Positions 50,809 through 60,364 of a stretch of 64,000 nt of DNA are shown piece by piece. Source of the DNA: Lachnospiraceae bacterium (GTDB lineage Bacteria; Bacillota; Clostridia; Lachnospirales; Lachnospiraceae). Below the pieces are notes generated by a model, which had not been told where the DNA came from, made no database searches, and worked only from the letters and a program-made list of their open reading frames with translations. The stretch's first letter is position 1. Each line of letters opens with the position of its first letter. The stretch covers positions 26,129-90,128 of the forward strand of contig JAAVZR010000030.1 in the NCBI GenBank assembly GCA_022791755.1, in the 5' to 3' direction. The position numbers and the translations under genes were made by a program.

Positions 50809-51738
50809 TTACGAGCGGTCAAACAGCGCCCGCACAAACTGGCCGGCGTCAAACTTTTGCAGATCGTCAATCTTCTCCCCTACGCCGATATACTTGACCG
50901 GGATCCCCAGCTCGGACTGAATGGCCACGGCAATGCCACCCTTGGCCGTACCGTCCATTTTCGTCAGAATGATGCCGGTGACAGGCGCCGCTTCCATGAA
51001 TTGTCTGGCCTGGACCAGCGCATTCTGGCCGGTGGTGCCGTCCAGTACCACCAGCGTCTCCTTGCAGGCCTGCGGATATTCCCTGTCGATGACCCGGTTG
51101 ATCTTCTTCAGCTCTTCCATCAGATTCTTTTTATTGTGGAGACGGCCTGCCGTATCGCAGATCAGTACATCCACATGGCGGGATTTCGCGGAATTCACCG
51201 CATCGTAGACGATGGCCGCAGGGTCGGAGCCCTCATGGCCGCTGACGATGTCCACTCCGGCCCGCTGTGCCCACTGGATCAGCTGTTCGGCAGCGGCGGC
51301 GCGGAAGGTATCGGCGGCGGCCAGCATCACCTTTTTGCCGGAATCCTTCAGCTGGCCGGCCAGTTTGCCGATGGAGGTAGTCTTACCTACGCCGTTGACC
51401 CCCACCACCAGCACCACCGAAGGCTGCTTTTCAAAGTCATAAGCGTTCTCCCCCAGATCCATCTGGGTACGGATGCTCTCGATCAGCGTCTCCCGGCACT
51501 GGGCAGGATCTTTGATCTTCTCTTCCTTTACCCGGCGGCGCAGATCCTCCAGAATCTTTGTGGTCGTATTGATGCCCAGATCCCCCATAATCAGGGTCTC
51601 CTCGATCTCCTCATAGAATTCGTCGTCGATCTCCGAGTAACCGCTGAATATGGAGTCGACGCCGGAGACGATATTCGCCCTGGTCTTGGCAAGCCCTTCC
51701 TTGAGACGGCTGAAAAATCCCTTTTTTTCTTCGCTCAT
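50809..51738 (-). CDS. ftsY: Signal recognition particle receptor FtsY
   Basis: 309 residues; the SRP receptor GTPase that docks ribosomes at the membrane. The N-terminal helix [20 protein letters not shown] is followed by the N domain. The NG GTPase domain has [15 protein letters not shown] (G1, about 113-127), [23 protein letters not shown] (G3), [10 protein letters not shown] (G4) and [13 protein letters not shown]. The acidic A domain is very short, as in Clostridia. It overlaps the smc stop by 4 nt. Confidence 0.97.
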   Translation of the reverse strand: MSEEKKGFFSRLKEGLAKTRANIVSGVDSIFSGYSEIDDEFYEEIEETLIMGDLGINTTTKILEDLRRRVKEEKIKDPAQCRETLIESIRTQMDLGENAYDFEKQPSVVLVVGVNGVGKTTSIGKLAGQLKDSGKKVMLAAADTFRAAAAEQLIQWAQRAGVDIVSGHEGSDPAAIVYDAVNSAKSRHVDVLICDTAGRLHNKKNLMEELKKINRVIDREYPQACKETLVVLDGTTGQNALVQARQFMEAAPVTGIILTKMDGTAKGGIAVAIQSELGIPVKYIGVGEKIDDLQKFDAGQFVRALFDRS

Positions 51739-54700
51739 GCTTCCTCTCCTTCCTCGGTCAGATTTACGCTGACCAGTGTGGATACGCCCTTTTCCTGCAT
51801 GGTGATGCCGTATAGCCGGTCAGCCCGCAGCATGGTGCCTCTGCGGTGCGTGATCAGAATAAACTGGGTGTGGCCGGTCAGCCGGCTCAGATATCCGGCG
51901 AAACGGTCCACGTTGCTGTCGTCCAGAGCCGCCTCGATCTCGTCCAACAGACAAAACGGCGACGGCTTCAGATTTTGTATGGCAAAGAGGAGGCTGATGG
52001 CGGTAAGCGCCTTTTCTCCGCCGGACAGCTGCATCATATTTTGCAGCTTTTTGCCCGGGGGCTGGGCGATGATCTGCACACCGGCGGTGAGAAGGTCTTC
52101 GTCCTCCGTCAGGCTCAGTGTCCCGTGCCCTCCGCCGAAAAGCTCCTTAAACACGGTGTCAAACTCATTCTTGATCTCCTCGAATTTCTCCGTAAACTGA
52201 CGGCGCATCCCCTCGTCCAGCTCGGCGATGATCTGTTCCAGAGACTCCTTGGCCTCGGTCAGATCGTCATGCTGCCCCTTCAGAAACGAATATCTCTCAT
52301 AGACCTCCCGGTACTCCTCGATGGCGTTGACGTTTACGTCTCCCAGATCCCGGATCTCCTTTCTGAGCTCCTGGGTGCGGGTCCGTATATGGGAAAGGCT
52401 GTCCGCTTCGCCCTCCTGCCGGCGAAACTCCCTGGCAGCCGCCGGTGTCAGTTCGTATTCGCTCCACAGATAATGAATCAGGCTTTCTTTCTGCTCTCTG
52501 TATTTCTCCAGCTGGCTCTCCAGCCGGTAGGCTTCCTTGTCCAGCCGGTTGACTTCCTCTAAAAGCACTTCCCGCTTACTGATAAAGATCTTCTGGCTCT
52601 CCGACTCCTTTTCCCGCCTGGCAGAAAGCTCTGCGGCTTCCGCCTCCAGTCCGGTCTTCTGCTCTTCCACTTCCTGTAGCTCTTTTAAAGCCGCCTCGAT
52701 CCGGGCCTGCTTGTCCGCCGCGGAAGCTTTTGAGCGGAGGATCCCCTCCCGGATCTGTCCGGCCTCGTCATGGAGGGCTTCCATCTCCTTTGACACACGC
52801 AGGATGTTTTCCAGAAGAAAGCTGTCTTTCTGGGACATGGTCTCAAAGGACAGGCGGACCTGGGAGAGAATCTGTGCGTCCTGATCCCGTTTGGCTCGCT
52901 TCTCCTCCAGCGACCGGCCGTGTTCATGGATCTCTTCTTCCGATTCCCGGTTGCGCTCTTCCAGACTTTCTGACTCATCCCGAAGCCTGGAGCGGCTCTC
53001 CTCGATCTGAAGCTTCTGACGGTCGATCTGTCCGGCCTCCCGGCCGAGCTCATCGCAGCTTTTTTGCAGTTCCTGGTATTTCTCCCTGGCCTGGCAAAGA
53101 TTCATATCCGCTGTGTTCAGGCGGAGACGGCATTCGCCGGCCTCTTCCTTTAGGCGGGCCGCCAGAGCTCTCTGCTCGTTCTGCCTGGCCACGGCCCTTT
53201 GCAGCTCGTCCCTCTTTTCATCCCGGACGGCTTCGCTGGCAGTTAAGGAAGCGGTGAGTTCGTCGATTTCGCGTTTGCGCCCCAGAAGATTACTGCTGTT
53301 TTTAAACGCGCCTCCCGTCAGAGAGCCGCCGGTATTTAAAAGCTCTCCTTCCAGTGTCACCATGCGGATCCGGTAATGATATTTTCTGGCGATGGCAAGA
53401 GCATGGTCGATATGATCCACCACCAGCACACGTCCTAACAGGTATCGGGCCAGCGCCTCATTTGCGCCGGCCACGCGCACCAGCGTGTCCGCCAGGCCGA
53501 TGGCGCCCGGCTCTCTCAGGGCGCCGGTCTCCTTAAACTCCCCGCTGCTTCGGATGCTCTCCAGGGGCAGGAAGGTGGCCCGGCCGTATCGATTCTGTTT
53601 CAGATAAGAGATCAGCCCCTTGGCACAGATCTCGGTCTCCGTCACGATATTCTGGATGGATCCGCCCAGGGCTGTCTCTATGGCAATCTCGTATTTCTTA
53701 TCTGCCTCGATCAGATCAGCCACCACCCCTACCACACCGGGATAGCGGTTTTTCGCCTCCATGACACGCCGAACGCTGTTGCCATAACCTTCATAGCGCT
53801 CTGCGATATTTTTCAGGGATTCCAGTCTGGCTGCGCAGGACTGCACCTGGCGCTCTGCCTCGCTCTGTTCTTTCTGGAGCCCGGCGATCTGTCTCTCGAA
53901 AGCCAGGGTCCTGGCGGAAGCTTCCCCGGCGGCGGCGGTGAGCTGCGACAGCTTCTCCTGCCACAGGGCCCGTTCTTCTTCCTGGGTATCTTCCGTCTCC
54001 TGCCAGGTCTCCATCTCGCTTCGGACCCGAAGAAGCTGAGCGCGGATCTGAGCCTGGCGCGCGGAGCTCTGCTCCAACAGCGTATCATACCGCTGCATTT
54101 TCACCCCCACGCCGGCCTTTTCATTCATGGTATCAATGATCCCTTTTTTCTTGTGTTCCACCTGAAATTCCAGGTTTCGGATCTCGTCATCCAGCGCTTC
54201 CAGAAGCGCTTGCTTCTCTGTCTGTTCGTCGTCCAGCCGGTCCAGCTCTTCATTGAGCTCTCCTTTTTGCCTGGTAAGCTCTGCTTTCTCCGCCTCATGG
54301 GCAGCCAGCTGCTCTTCGATGCTCTTCATCCGGCTGCCGTAGTGCTCGTCGCTCTGTTCCTCGCTGCGAATCTGCTCCCGCAGCAGGCTGATGTGTCCTT
54401 CCAGGTTCTCTTTGCGGATACCGGCCTGGACCCCGCGGCCATGACAGTCTTCGATCTGACGGTTCAGCTCCTCCAGAGCTCCTGCCATCTCTTCATACTG
54501 TTCCTTCCACTGTCCGGCCGTCTCTCTTGCTTCCTCCAGATGACCGCCCACGATCCGGGCATTTTCGGCCGTCTCCCCGATTCTTTTATCGTTGGTCTCG
54601 GACTCCAGGAGAAAATTCCGTATATCATAGAGCCGCAGATCATCCTTTAACCGCAGATATTCCTTTGCCAGGGCCGACTGCCGCTTCAGGGGCTCCACCT

Positions 54701-55301
54701 GCTTTTCCAGCTCGCTCAGGATATCGCTGACCCGCACCAGATTGGCTTCTTCGCTCTCCAGCTTTTTGAGGGTGACGGCTTTGCGTTTCTTGAATTTCAC
54801 GATACCGGCCGCCTCATCCAAAAGCTCCCGGCGTTCTTCGGGACGGCCGCTGACAATGCGGTCGATCTGCCCCTGACCGATGATGGAGTAGCCCTCCTTG
54901 CCGATACCCGTGTCGTAAAACAGCTCATAGATGTCCCGCAGGCGGCAGGCGGCTCCGTTCATCATATATTCGCTCTCGCCGGAACGGTAGACCCGGCGGG
55001 ATACGGTGACCTCGTCATATTCCAGGTTCAGACTGCGGTCCGAATTATCCATGGTGATGGCCACATAGGCTGATCCCTGGGGACGCCGGTTCTGTGTGCC
55101 GGAAAAAATGATATCCTGCATATTGGATCCGCGGAGCTGCCGGGCGCTCTGCTCGCCCAGCACCCAGCGCACCGCGTCGGCCACATTGCTCTTGCCGCTG
55201 CCGTTGGGCCCCACGATACAGGTGATTCCGTCGGTAAAATCCAGGTTGATCCGGTTGGCAAAGGACTTAAAGCCGGATATTTCGATTCGTTTTAAATACA
55301 T
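51735..55301 (-). CDS. smc: Chromosome partition protein SMC
   Basis: 1188 residues, full length. Walker A GPNGSGKSN is at 31-39, the Q-loop region is RGSNMQDIIFSG, and a hinge is near the middle (RYPGVVGVVADLIEADKKYEIAIETALGG). The C-terminal signature is LSGGEKALTA, with Walker B PFCLLDEIEAALDD and the switch ITHRRGTM. Two long antiparallel coiled coils separate the heads from the hinge. With ScpA/ScpB it organises the chromosome. Between rnc and ftsY, with short overlaps to both, as in Bacillus. Confidence 0.98.
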   Translation of the reverse strand: MYLKRIEISGFKSFANRINLDFTDGITCIVGPNGSGKSNVADAVRWVLGEQSARQLRGSNMQDIIFSGTQNRRPQGSAYVAITMDNSDRSLNLEYDEVTVSRRVYRSGESEYMMNGAACRLRDIYELFYDTGIGKEGYSIIGQGQIDRIVSGRPEERRELLDEAAGIVKFKKRKAVTLKKLESEEANLVRVSDILSELEKQVEPLKRQSALAKEYLRLKDDLRLYDIRNFLLESETNDKRIGETAENARIVGGHLEEARETAGQWKEQYEEMAGALEELNRQIEDCHGRGVQAGIRKENLEGHISLLREQIRSEEQSDEHYGSRMKSIEEQLAAHEAEKAELTRQKGELNEELDRLDDEQTEKQALLEALDDEIRNLEFQVEHKKKGIIDTMNEKAGVGVKMQRYDTLLEQSSARQAQIRAQLLRVRSEMETWQETEDTQEEERALWQEKLSQLTAAAGEASARTLAFERQIAGLQKEQSEAERQVQSCAARLESLKNIAERYEGYGNSVRRVMEAKNRYPGVVGVVADLIEADKKYEIAIETALGGSIQNIVTETEICAKGLISYLKQNRYGRATFLPLESIRSSGEFKETGALREPGAIGLADTLVRVAGANEALARYLLGRVLVVDHIDHALAIARKYHYRIRMVTLEGELLNTGGSLTGGAFKNSSNLLGRKREIDELTASLTASEAVRDEKRDELQRAVARQNEQRALAARLKEEAGECRLRLNTADMNLCQAREKYQELQKSCDELGREAGQIDRQKLQIEESRSRLRDESESLEERNRESEEEIHEHGRSLEEKRAKRDQDAQILSQVRLSFETMSQKDSFLLENILRVSKEMEALHDEAGQIREGILRSKASAADKQARIEAALKELQEVEEQKTGLEAEAAELSARREKESESQKIFISKREVLLEEVNRLDKEAYRLESQLEKYREQKESLIHYLWSEYELTPAAAREFRRQEGEADSLSHIRTRTQELRKEIRDLGDVNVNAIEEYREVYERYSFLKGQHDDLTEAKESLEQIIAELDEGMRRQFTEKFEEIKNEFDTVFKELFGGGHGTLSLTEDEDLLTAGVQIIAQPPGKKLQNMMQLSGGEKALTAISLLFAIQNLKPSPFCLLDEIEAALDDSNVDRFAGYLSRLTGHTQFILITHRRGTMLRADRLYGITMQEKGVSTLVSVNLTEEGEEA

Positions 55302-56011
55302 ATTTCATCCATTCCCTGTTCTTTTCTGAGGCGCAGTATCGCCTGGTAGGCAGCCTGCTGCTCCGCCGCCTTCTTGGTATGGCCGGATCCCTGCCCGATT
55401 TCCCTGCCATGGAAAAGGACGCGGACCTGAAACTGCTTATCATGGTCCGGACCGGTCTCTCCTGTGAGCTCATAGGACAGATGTCCGCCGCCGTCCTCCT
55501 TCTGGATCAGCTCCTGTAGGATGGTCTTGCTATCAAAAAAGAGTTTTTTATGCTCCAGATCATTCAGTACAAAGCGGCAGATAAACTCTTTCGCATTAGC
55601 AAAACCGCCATCCAGGTAGACCGCGCCGATCAGTGCCTCCAGAGCGTCGGATACCAGGGAAGCCCGCCGGCGCCCACCGGTAACCTCTTCTCCGTGTCCC
55701 AGGATCAGATACCGTTCCAGGCCGAAGGCCCTGGCACAGAAATCCAGCGTAGATTCACAGACAATACTGGCGCGCATACGGGTCAGACGTCCCTCAGGGT
55801 CCTTTGGATACCGGAGATACAGATATTCGCTGCTGACGATCTCCAGCACCGCATCGCCCAGAAACTCCAGCCTCTCGTTACAGTCTGTTTTTTGCATGTG
55901 ATGCTCATTGATATAGGAGCTGTGAGTCAGGGCCTGCCGTAAGAACGCCCTGTCTCTGAAACGGTAGCCTATGGCCGCCTCCAGCTCCTCAAACAGTATC
56001 TTTTGGTCCAT
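55292..56011 (-). CDS. rnc: Ribonuclease III
   Basis: 239 residues from the ATG at 56011 after AAAGGAATTTT. The endonuclease domain has THSSYINEHHMQKTDCNERLEFLGDAVLEIV (signature with metal-binding Glu/Asp) and SDALEALIGAVYLDGG. The C-terminal double-stranded RNA-binding domain has ILQELIQKEDGGGHLSYELTGETGPDHDKQF and GSGHTKKAAEQQAAYQAI. It processes rRNA and other structured RNAs. An apparent longer frame reads back through the intergenic palindrome and into acpP on the wrong phase; it is not used. Overlaps smc by 10 nt. Confidence 0.96.
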   Translation of the reverse strand: MDQKILFEELEAAIGYRFRDRAFLRQALTHSSYINEHHMQKTDCNERLEFLGDAVLEIVSSEYLYLRYPKDPEGRLTRMRASIVCESTLDFCARAFGLERYLILGHGEEVTGGRRRASLVSDALEALIGAVYLDGGFANAKEFICRFVLNDLEHKKLFFDSKTILQELIQKEDGGGHLSYELTGETGPDHDKQFQVRVLFHGREIGQGSGHTKKAAEQQAAYQAILRLRKEQGMDEICI

Positions 56012-56040
56012 AAAATTCCTTTCTGCCCCGATGAGGGACA

Positions 56041-56086
56041 GAGGCTGTCGCAAAACACAGTCTAGCCGCCGTTTTGCCACAGCCTC
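56041..56086. repeat. Intergenic palindrome, family copy 2
   Basis: Arms 56041-56056 and 56071-56086 (16 bp, one mismatch) around a 14-nt loop, 25 nt after the acpP stop. The right arm is identical to that of the copy at 43666-43681. No T-tract follows. Confidence 0.78.
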
Positions 56087-56111
56087 GTTCTCGTAATGCA
56101 GCGATCTATGT

Positions 56112-56339
56112 TCAGTTAACCGCGTCCTTGATCTTCTCCAGTGCATCGCCCACCGTCGTGATGGATTCCGCGTCTTCATCGGAAATCTCGATATCAAATT
56201 CGCTGCCGATGGCGGAAATGATCTGATATACATCCAGGGAATCTGCGTCCAGATCCTCAAACGCCGTATCCACTGTCACCTTGTCGGGCTCAATCTGCAA
56301 AACTTCCACAATGATATCACGCAATTTTTCAAATTCCAT
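56112..56339 (-). CDS. acpP: Acyl carrier protein
   Basis: 75 acidic residues; carries growing fatty acids on a 4'-phosphopantetheine arm attached to Ser34 in the DADSLD motif. Helix 1 FEKLRDIIVEVLQIE and helix 3 SEFDIEISDEDAESI are typical. The ATG at 56339 has AAAGGATGG about 8 nt upstream; another ATG four codons earlier lies on top of the ribosome binding site. It sits between plsX and rnc, but fabD, fabG and fapR of the Bacillus cluster are missing here. Confidence 0.96.
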   Translation of the reverse strand: MEFEKLRDIIVEVLQIEPDKVTVDTAFEDLDADSLDVYQIISAIGSEFDIEISDEDAESITTVGDALEKIKDAVN

Positions 56340-56424
56340 TTTTTTATCCATCCTTTCAGATATGATTTGTTTGCCGGAACTGCCGGCCTTTTCTATACTG
56401 ACGGGAAGGCTCCCGTAAGTCTCT

Positions 56425-57456
56425 CTATGGCGCCGGGCTCTCCTCTGTCTCCGGCTGACGGTACAGGCGTTCAAACTGCTCATGAATCCGCTGTTCCTTA
56501 AAGGTCAGGCACTGGATCAGCGAATTGCAGACCTCCTTGGCTTTGGAGCTGCCGTGGGTTTTTACCACCAGTCCGTTGAGCCCCAAAAGGGGCGCTCCGC
56601 CGTATTCGCTGGCGTCGAAACGCTTTAGCGTATCCTTCAGGGCCGGCTTCACCAACAGGGCTCCCAGCTTGCTGCGCACGCTTGACATCATCCCCTTCTT
56701 GATCTCCGAGATCAGCGCGCCGCCCACGCCCTCGTAGAGCTTCAGTATCACGTTGCCGGTAAAGCCTTCGCAGACGATCACATCCGCCCCGCCGTGGGGG
56801 ATCTCCCTGGCTTCGATACTGCCGGTGAAATGAATGTCGGGACATTCCTTCAGAAGCGGATAGGCGGCCTTCACCAAAGCGTTGCCCTTCTCCTCCTCCA
56901 CACCGATATTTACGATCGCTACCCGCGGGCTCTTTACTCCCATGGCGTTTTCATAGTACACCGATCCCAGCCTGGCAAACTGTAGCAGATGCTCCGGCCG
57001 GGCATCCACATTGGCCCCGTTGTCTACCAGCAGGGATACGCCCTTTGTGGTGGGGATGAAAACGCCTAAAGGCGGTCTTCTGACCCCCCGCATCCGTCCT
57101 ACGATCATCTGGGCGCCCACTAAAACAGCGCCGGTACTGCCGGCTGAGACAAAGGCGTCGGCCCGCTTATCCTTTACCAGCTGCAAAGCCACCACGATGG
57201 AGGAGTCCTTCTTATGACGGATCGCCGATACCGGCGCCTCGTCACAGCCGATCACCTCCGTGGCATTGACGATCTCCATACGGGCCGTATCATAGGTATA
57301 TTGTGCGCATTTCTCTCGCAAAAGCTCCTGAGGGCCGGTCAGAAGAATCCGTATATTCCGCTTTTTCTCCAGAGCCTGTACGGCCCCCTTTATTATCTCG
57401 TCCGGGGAGTGATCGCCGCCCATGGCATCCAGTGCCACTGTCAATATTTCTTCCAT
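56425..57456 (-). CDS. plsX: Phosphate acyltransferase PlsX
   Basis: 343 residues; makes acyl-phosphate from acyl-ACP for phospholipid synthesis. Motifs: VALDAMGGDHSPDEIIKGAV, SAIRHKKDSSIVVALQLVKD, SAGSTGAVLVGAQMIVGRM and DVIVCEGFTGNVILKLYEGVG. The start MEEILTVALDAMGG at 57456 follows AGGACAGGA; a longer in-frame start is less likely. First gene of plsX-acpP-rnc-smc-ftsY, with a promoter at 57518-57546; rpmF, often upstream, is absent. Confidence 0.96.
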   Translation of the reverse strand: MEEILTVALDAMGGDHSPDEIIKGAVQALEKKRNIRILLTGPQELLREKCAQYTYDTARMEIVNATEVIGCDEAPVSAIRHKKDSSIVVALQLVKDKRADAFVSAGSTGAVLVGAQMIVGRMRGVRRPPLGVFIPTTKGVSLLVDNGANVDARPEHLLQFARLGSVYYENAMGVKSPRVAIVNIGVEEEKGNALVKAAYPLLKECPDIHFTGSIEAREIPHGGADVIVCEGFTGNVILKLYEGVGGALISEIKKGMMSSVRSKLGALLVKPALKDTLKRFDASEYGGAPLLGLNGLVVKTHGSSKAKEVCNSLIQCLTFKEQRIHEQFERLYRQPETEESPAP

Positions 57457-57517
57457 ATATAATATCCTGTCCTTCCTGTACCGGCAAAGAGCATCTTCTT
57501 CTCTGCCTGCCATTACG

Positions 57518-57546
57518 AGTATACTTGATAATAATGGAGAAATCAA
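57518..57546 (-). promoter_or_regulatory. Sigma-A promoter of plsX operon
   Basis: On the minus strand, -35 TTGATT (57541-57546), a 17-bp spacer and -10 TATACT (57518-57523). No FapR-type palindrome was recognised next to it. Confidence 0.75.
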
Positions 57547-57563
57547 TATTTACTTAAAAAAAT

Positions 57564-58874
57564 TCACCGCTCCATTTTCCAGAACATGGCGCTGTAGGCC
57601 GGAAGCTCGAAGCCGCCTCCCAGATCGACGATCTGACCGCTCAGCATCTCCTGCGCCCGGGCGCAGCCGGCATCGAAGCGGGCAGGGAAAGGGGCGTCGC
57701 CGATATTGATGGCCACCAGCATTCTCTCATGCTCGGACCTGCGCTCAAAGATACACTGTAGATTCGTGAGCAGCACGGACCGGAACGCGCCGTAATTGAG
57801 CGATTCGCTGCTCTTCTTTACCTGCGCCAGCTTTTCGATCCATTCGGTCAGCTCTGTCTTAAGAGGAATCGGCGGACAGATGCGCAGAGCCTGATCTCCC
57901 TGACTCTTATGTCCCTCCTCGCCCCACTCGCTTCCATAATAGATGCAGGGAATGCCGGGCATGCCGAAACACAGCGCATACAAAAGCGGCAGATGGGCCG
58001 GATTCGTCAGGACGCTGGCTGCCCGGGTCACGTCATGGTTATCCACAAACGAGAGAAGGTGCTGTCCCTTATACAGCGTCCACTGTTCCGGACCGAACTG
58101 ACGGTTCAGGGAGTGGATGATCTCGAACATATTACGGCTGTTCATACTGGACCACATGCCCTTATAGCACTCATAGTTGGTCACGGAGTGAAGCATCTGA
58201 TTTCCCAGAAGGCGGTTGTAATCGCCATGAAGCATCTCCCCCACCAGGAAGAAATCCGGTTTCAGGCTGTCGCAGTAGCTGCGGAGCCTGCGCACGAATT
58301 CCAGATCCAGACAATAAGCCACATCCAGGCGCAGGCCGTCGATATCCCACCAGTCCACCCACATGCGGATGCTCTCAAACAGGTATTCCACCACGTCCGG
58401 ATGATGGAGATTCAGCTTCACCAGGTCATAGTTGCCCTCCCAGCCCTCGTACCACAGCCCGTCATTGTACGGCGAATTTCCATGAAAATCCAGATAAAAC
58501 CAGTCGCGAAACGGGGAAGCCTCCCGGTTTTTAAGCACATCCTGAAAGGCAAAAAAGCCGCGGCCCGCGTGGTTAAACACTCCGTCCAGAACCACACGAA
58601 TCCCGGCATCGTGAAGCTTTTTACAGACTTTAGAAAAATCCTCCTTAGTCCCCAGACGTACATCCAGCCTGCGGTAGTCCCTGGCGTTATACCCGTGGGT
58701 GTCCGATTCCAGAAGCGGGGAAAAGTAGACCGCATTGGCCCCGGTCTCCAGGATATGGGGAATCCAGTCGATGACTTTTAAGATCCGGGGGTTTGTCTGC
58801 CCGTCGTTTTCAAAAGGCGCTCCGCAAAAGCCCAGCGGGTAGATCTGATAAAATACACTTTCATAAGCCCACAT
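57564..58874 (-). CDS. Cytoplasmic alpha-amylase family glycoside hydrolase, GH13
   Basis: 436 residues, without signal peptide. The TIM-barrel catalytic residues are Asp184 (GLRLDVAY), Glu213 (LVGEMLHGD) and Asp281 (FVDNHDVTR); the first conserved region is VVLDGVFNHAG. It hydrolyses alpha-glucans or maltodextrins inside the cell; the precise GH13 subfamily cannot be told. The start at 58874 has AAAGGAG 10 nt upstream; an ATG three codons earlier is almost fused to it. Monocistronic, with its own promoter. It ends just before the plsX promoter. Confidence 0.92.
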   Translation of the reverse strand: MWAYESVFYQIYPLGFCGAPFENDGQTNPRILKVIDWIPHILETGANAVYFSPLLESDTHGYNARDYRRLDVRLGTKEDFSKVCKKLHDAGIRVVLDGVFNHAGRGFFAFQDVLKNREASPFRDWFYLDFHGNSPYNDGLWYEGWEGNYDLVKLNLHHPDVVEYLFESIRMWVDWWDIDGLRLDVAYCLDLEFVRRLRSYCDSLKPDFFLVGEMLHGDYNRLLGNQMLHSVTNYECYKGMWSSMNSRNMFEIIHSLNRQFGPEQWTLYKGQHLLSFVDNHDVTRAASVLTNPAHLPLLYALCFGMPGIPCIYYGSEWGEEGHKSQGDQALRICPPIPLKTELTEWIEKLAQVKKSSESLNYGAFRSVLLTNLQCIFERRSEHERMLVAINIGDAPFPARFDAGCARAQEMLSGQIVDLGGGFELPAYSAMFWKMER

Positions 58875-58929
58875 AAAATCCATTCTCCTTTGCAGTAAGA
58901 CTACGTCGAAACGCGCGTTTCCTGGAATT

Positions 58930-58958
58930 ATTATACTATGCCGGACGAAGTCCGTCTA
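58930..58958 (-). promoter_or_regulatory. Promoter of the GH13 gene
   Basis: On the minus strand, -35 TAGACG (58953-58958, 4 of 6), a 17-bp spacer and -10 TATAAT (58930-58935). The spacer carries the palindrome GGACTTCGTCC. Confidence 0.6.
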
Positions 58959-59085
58959 CCCCGGCGGAGGATAAATTTGGGGATCTTCCGGACGGAATAT
59001 GCGGAATGCGTTGCAGGATTTGCACGGCTGTGTTAAAATATTGCTGCCAAAGGAGAAACAGAAGGGCGGTCAGAAGAGGGATTTA

Positions 59086-60363
59086 TCACATCTGTGTATT
59101 CAGCAGTACATTCAGGGTAAAGACGCCCTCCTTCTTTTCCGTCAGCATGGCGCCGTGATATTTTCGGGCCACGGACCGGATATTGGAGAGCCCGGTTCCC
59201 ATGGGCGGCAGCGGCTCGTGCGAACAGCTGTTTTGAAAGATCAGCATATAGAAATCCCCCTGCCGTTCTCCGCTTATGTGAATGAACCCGTCTTCCCTGA
59301 CAGCGCGGCAGGCATGGATGGCATTGTCCAGGGCATTGGAAAAGATCACGCACAGGTCTACATCGTCGATCCCACAGGGAACAGGCAGAAGCAGCGACAC
59401 CTTTGCCCCGATGCCGTCGGCCTTTGCCATCCCCAGCTTCTCGGAGAGCAGGATATCCACCACAGGATTGCCTGTCTGACAGGGAAATGACAGGGAGGAT
59501 GAGACCGTTTCCAGTTTTTTTAAGTAGTCCCGGCTCTCGCTGAGCTGCCCTTTTTCCAGCAGGGCGTTCAGTACGGCCAGATGATTTTTGATATCGTGCC
59601 GAAAGGCCTTCGTCTGCTCGTAGCGTGTTTTCGCCTCGGCGATATAGGTTCTTTGCGCCTGGGTGGCCTGTGTCAGAGAGAGAAGGGCTGCCTGCGCCTG
59701 AAAACCGAGGCAGAGGTGCCGGTAAGCATACAGTGTGCAAAACAGCGCCCCCAGCCCCAGGCTCTGCAAAAACAAAAGCATGCCATGGCTTCCGGCTTCA
59801 AATGGCCGGAAGGCGGCAGAAAGCGGACTGTAGGAGGTGTGAAGAATATACAGCTCCGCCGTAAAGAAGAACAATCCGGGAAGCAAAACCAGCCCGATAT
59901 AGGGAGTCTGGCTGTCCGCTTTCAGAGATAACAGCTTCAGGACGGCGGTATAACCAAAAGCGCATATGAAAAAGGCGGCTCCTGTGGACAACAGAAGCAC
60001 CGCGTACAGAACGTATGTTCCGATCAGCGGAGGGAGTACCAGCATTTCTATGGAATTGATGATTCCGAAGGAGAGATGATAAATGTAGACAGCGAGAAGG
60101 GAGGCCACACAGGATGACGGGGGCCGGTTCCCAAATGCCAGGCGGTTTATGCCGTACAGGATAAGAAACTGCGCCCCGATCGCTGCGAACCCGGGAATGG
60201 AAAAGATATAACAGATAAAGCTCGTGAGGCAGACAAGGCACAGATAGACGGCGATATGGACCGTTCTCTGCCTCTGCCCCGTAAGACGGCTGACAAAAAT
60301 CATGTGCATCACACTCTGAATTATCAGGCAAAAGGCGTCGAAGCACAGGCCGAAACAGTCCAT
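59086..60363 (-). CDS. AgrC-like sensor histidine kinase (GHKL type)
   Basis: 425 residues. Six to seven hydrophobic segments fill about 1-210, with little outside the membrane. A short coiled coil leads to RHDIKNHLAVLNALLEKGQL, where the His after Arg is the likely phospho-acceptor. The HATPase domain has FSNALDNAIHACRAV (N-box) and MGTGLSNIRSVARKYHG (G-box). This is the layout of peptide-sensing kinases such as AgrC, but no AgrD-type precursor or AgrB protease gene is visible in the window. It starts 1 nt after the response-regulator stop. Confidence 0.92.
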   Translation of the reverse strand: MDCFGLCFDAFCLIIQSVMHMIFVSRLTGQRQRTVHIAVYLCLVCLTSFICYIFSIPGFAAIGAQFLILYGINRLAFGNRPPSSCVASLLAVYIYHLSFGIINSIEMLVLPPLIGTYVLYAVLLLSTGAAFFICAFGYTAVLKLLSLKADSQTPYIGLVLLPGLFFFTAELYILHTSYSPLSAAFRPFEAGSHGMLLFLQSLGLGALFCTLYAYRHLCLGFQAQAALLSLTQATQAQRTYIAEAKTRYEQTKAFRHDIKNHLAVLNALLEKGQLSESRDYLKKLETVSSSLSFPCQTGNPVVDILLSEKLGMAKADGIGAKVSLLLPVPCGIDDVDLCVIFSNALDNAIHACRAVREDGFIHISGERQGDFYMLIFQNSCSHEPLPPMGTGLSNIRSVARKYHGAMLTEKKEGVFTLNVLLNTQM

Positions 60364-60364
60364 T

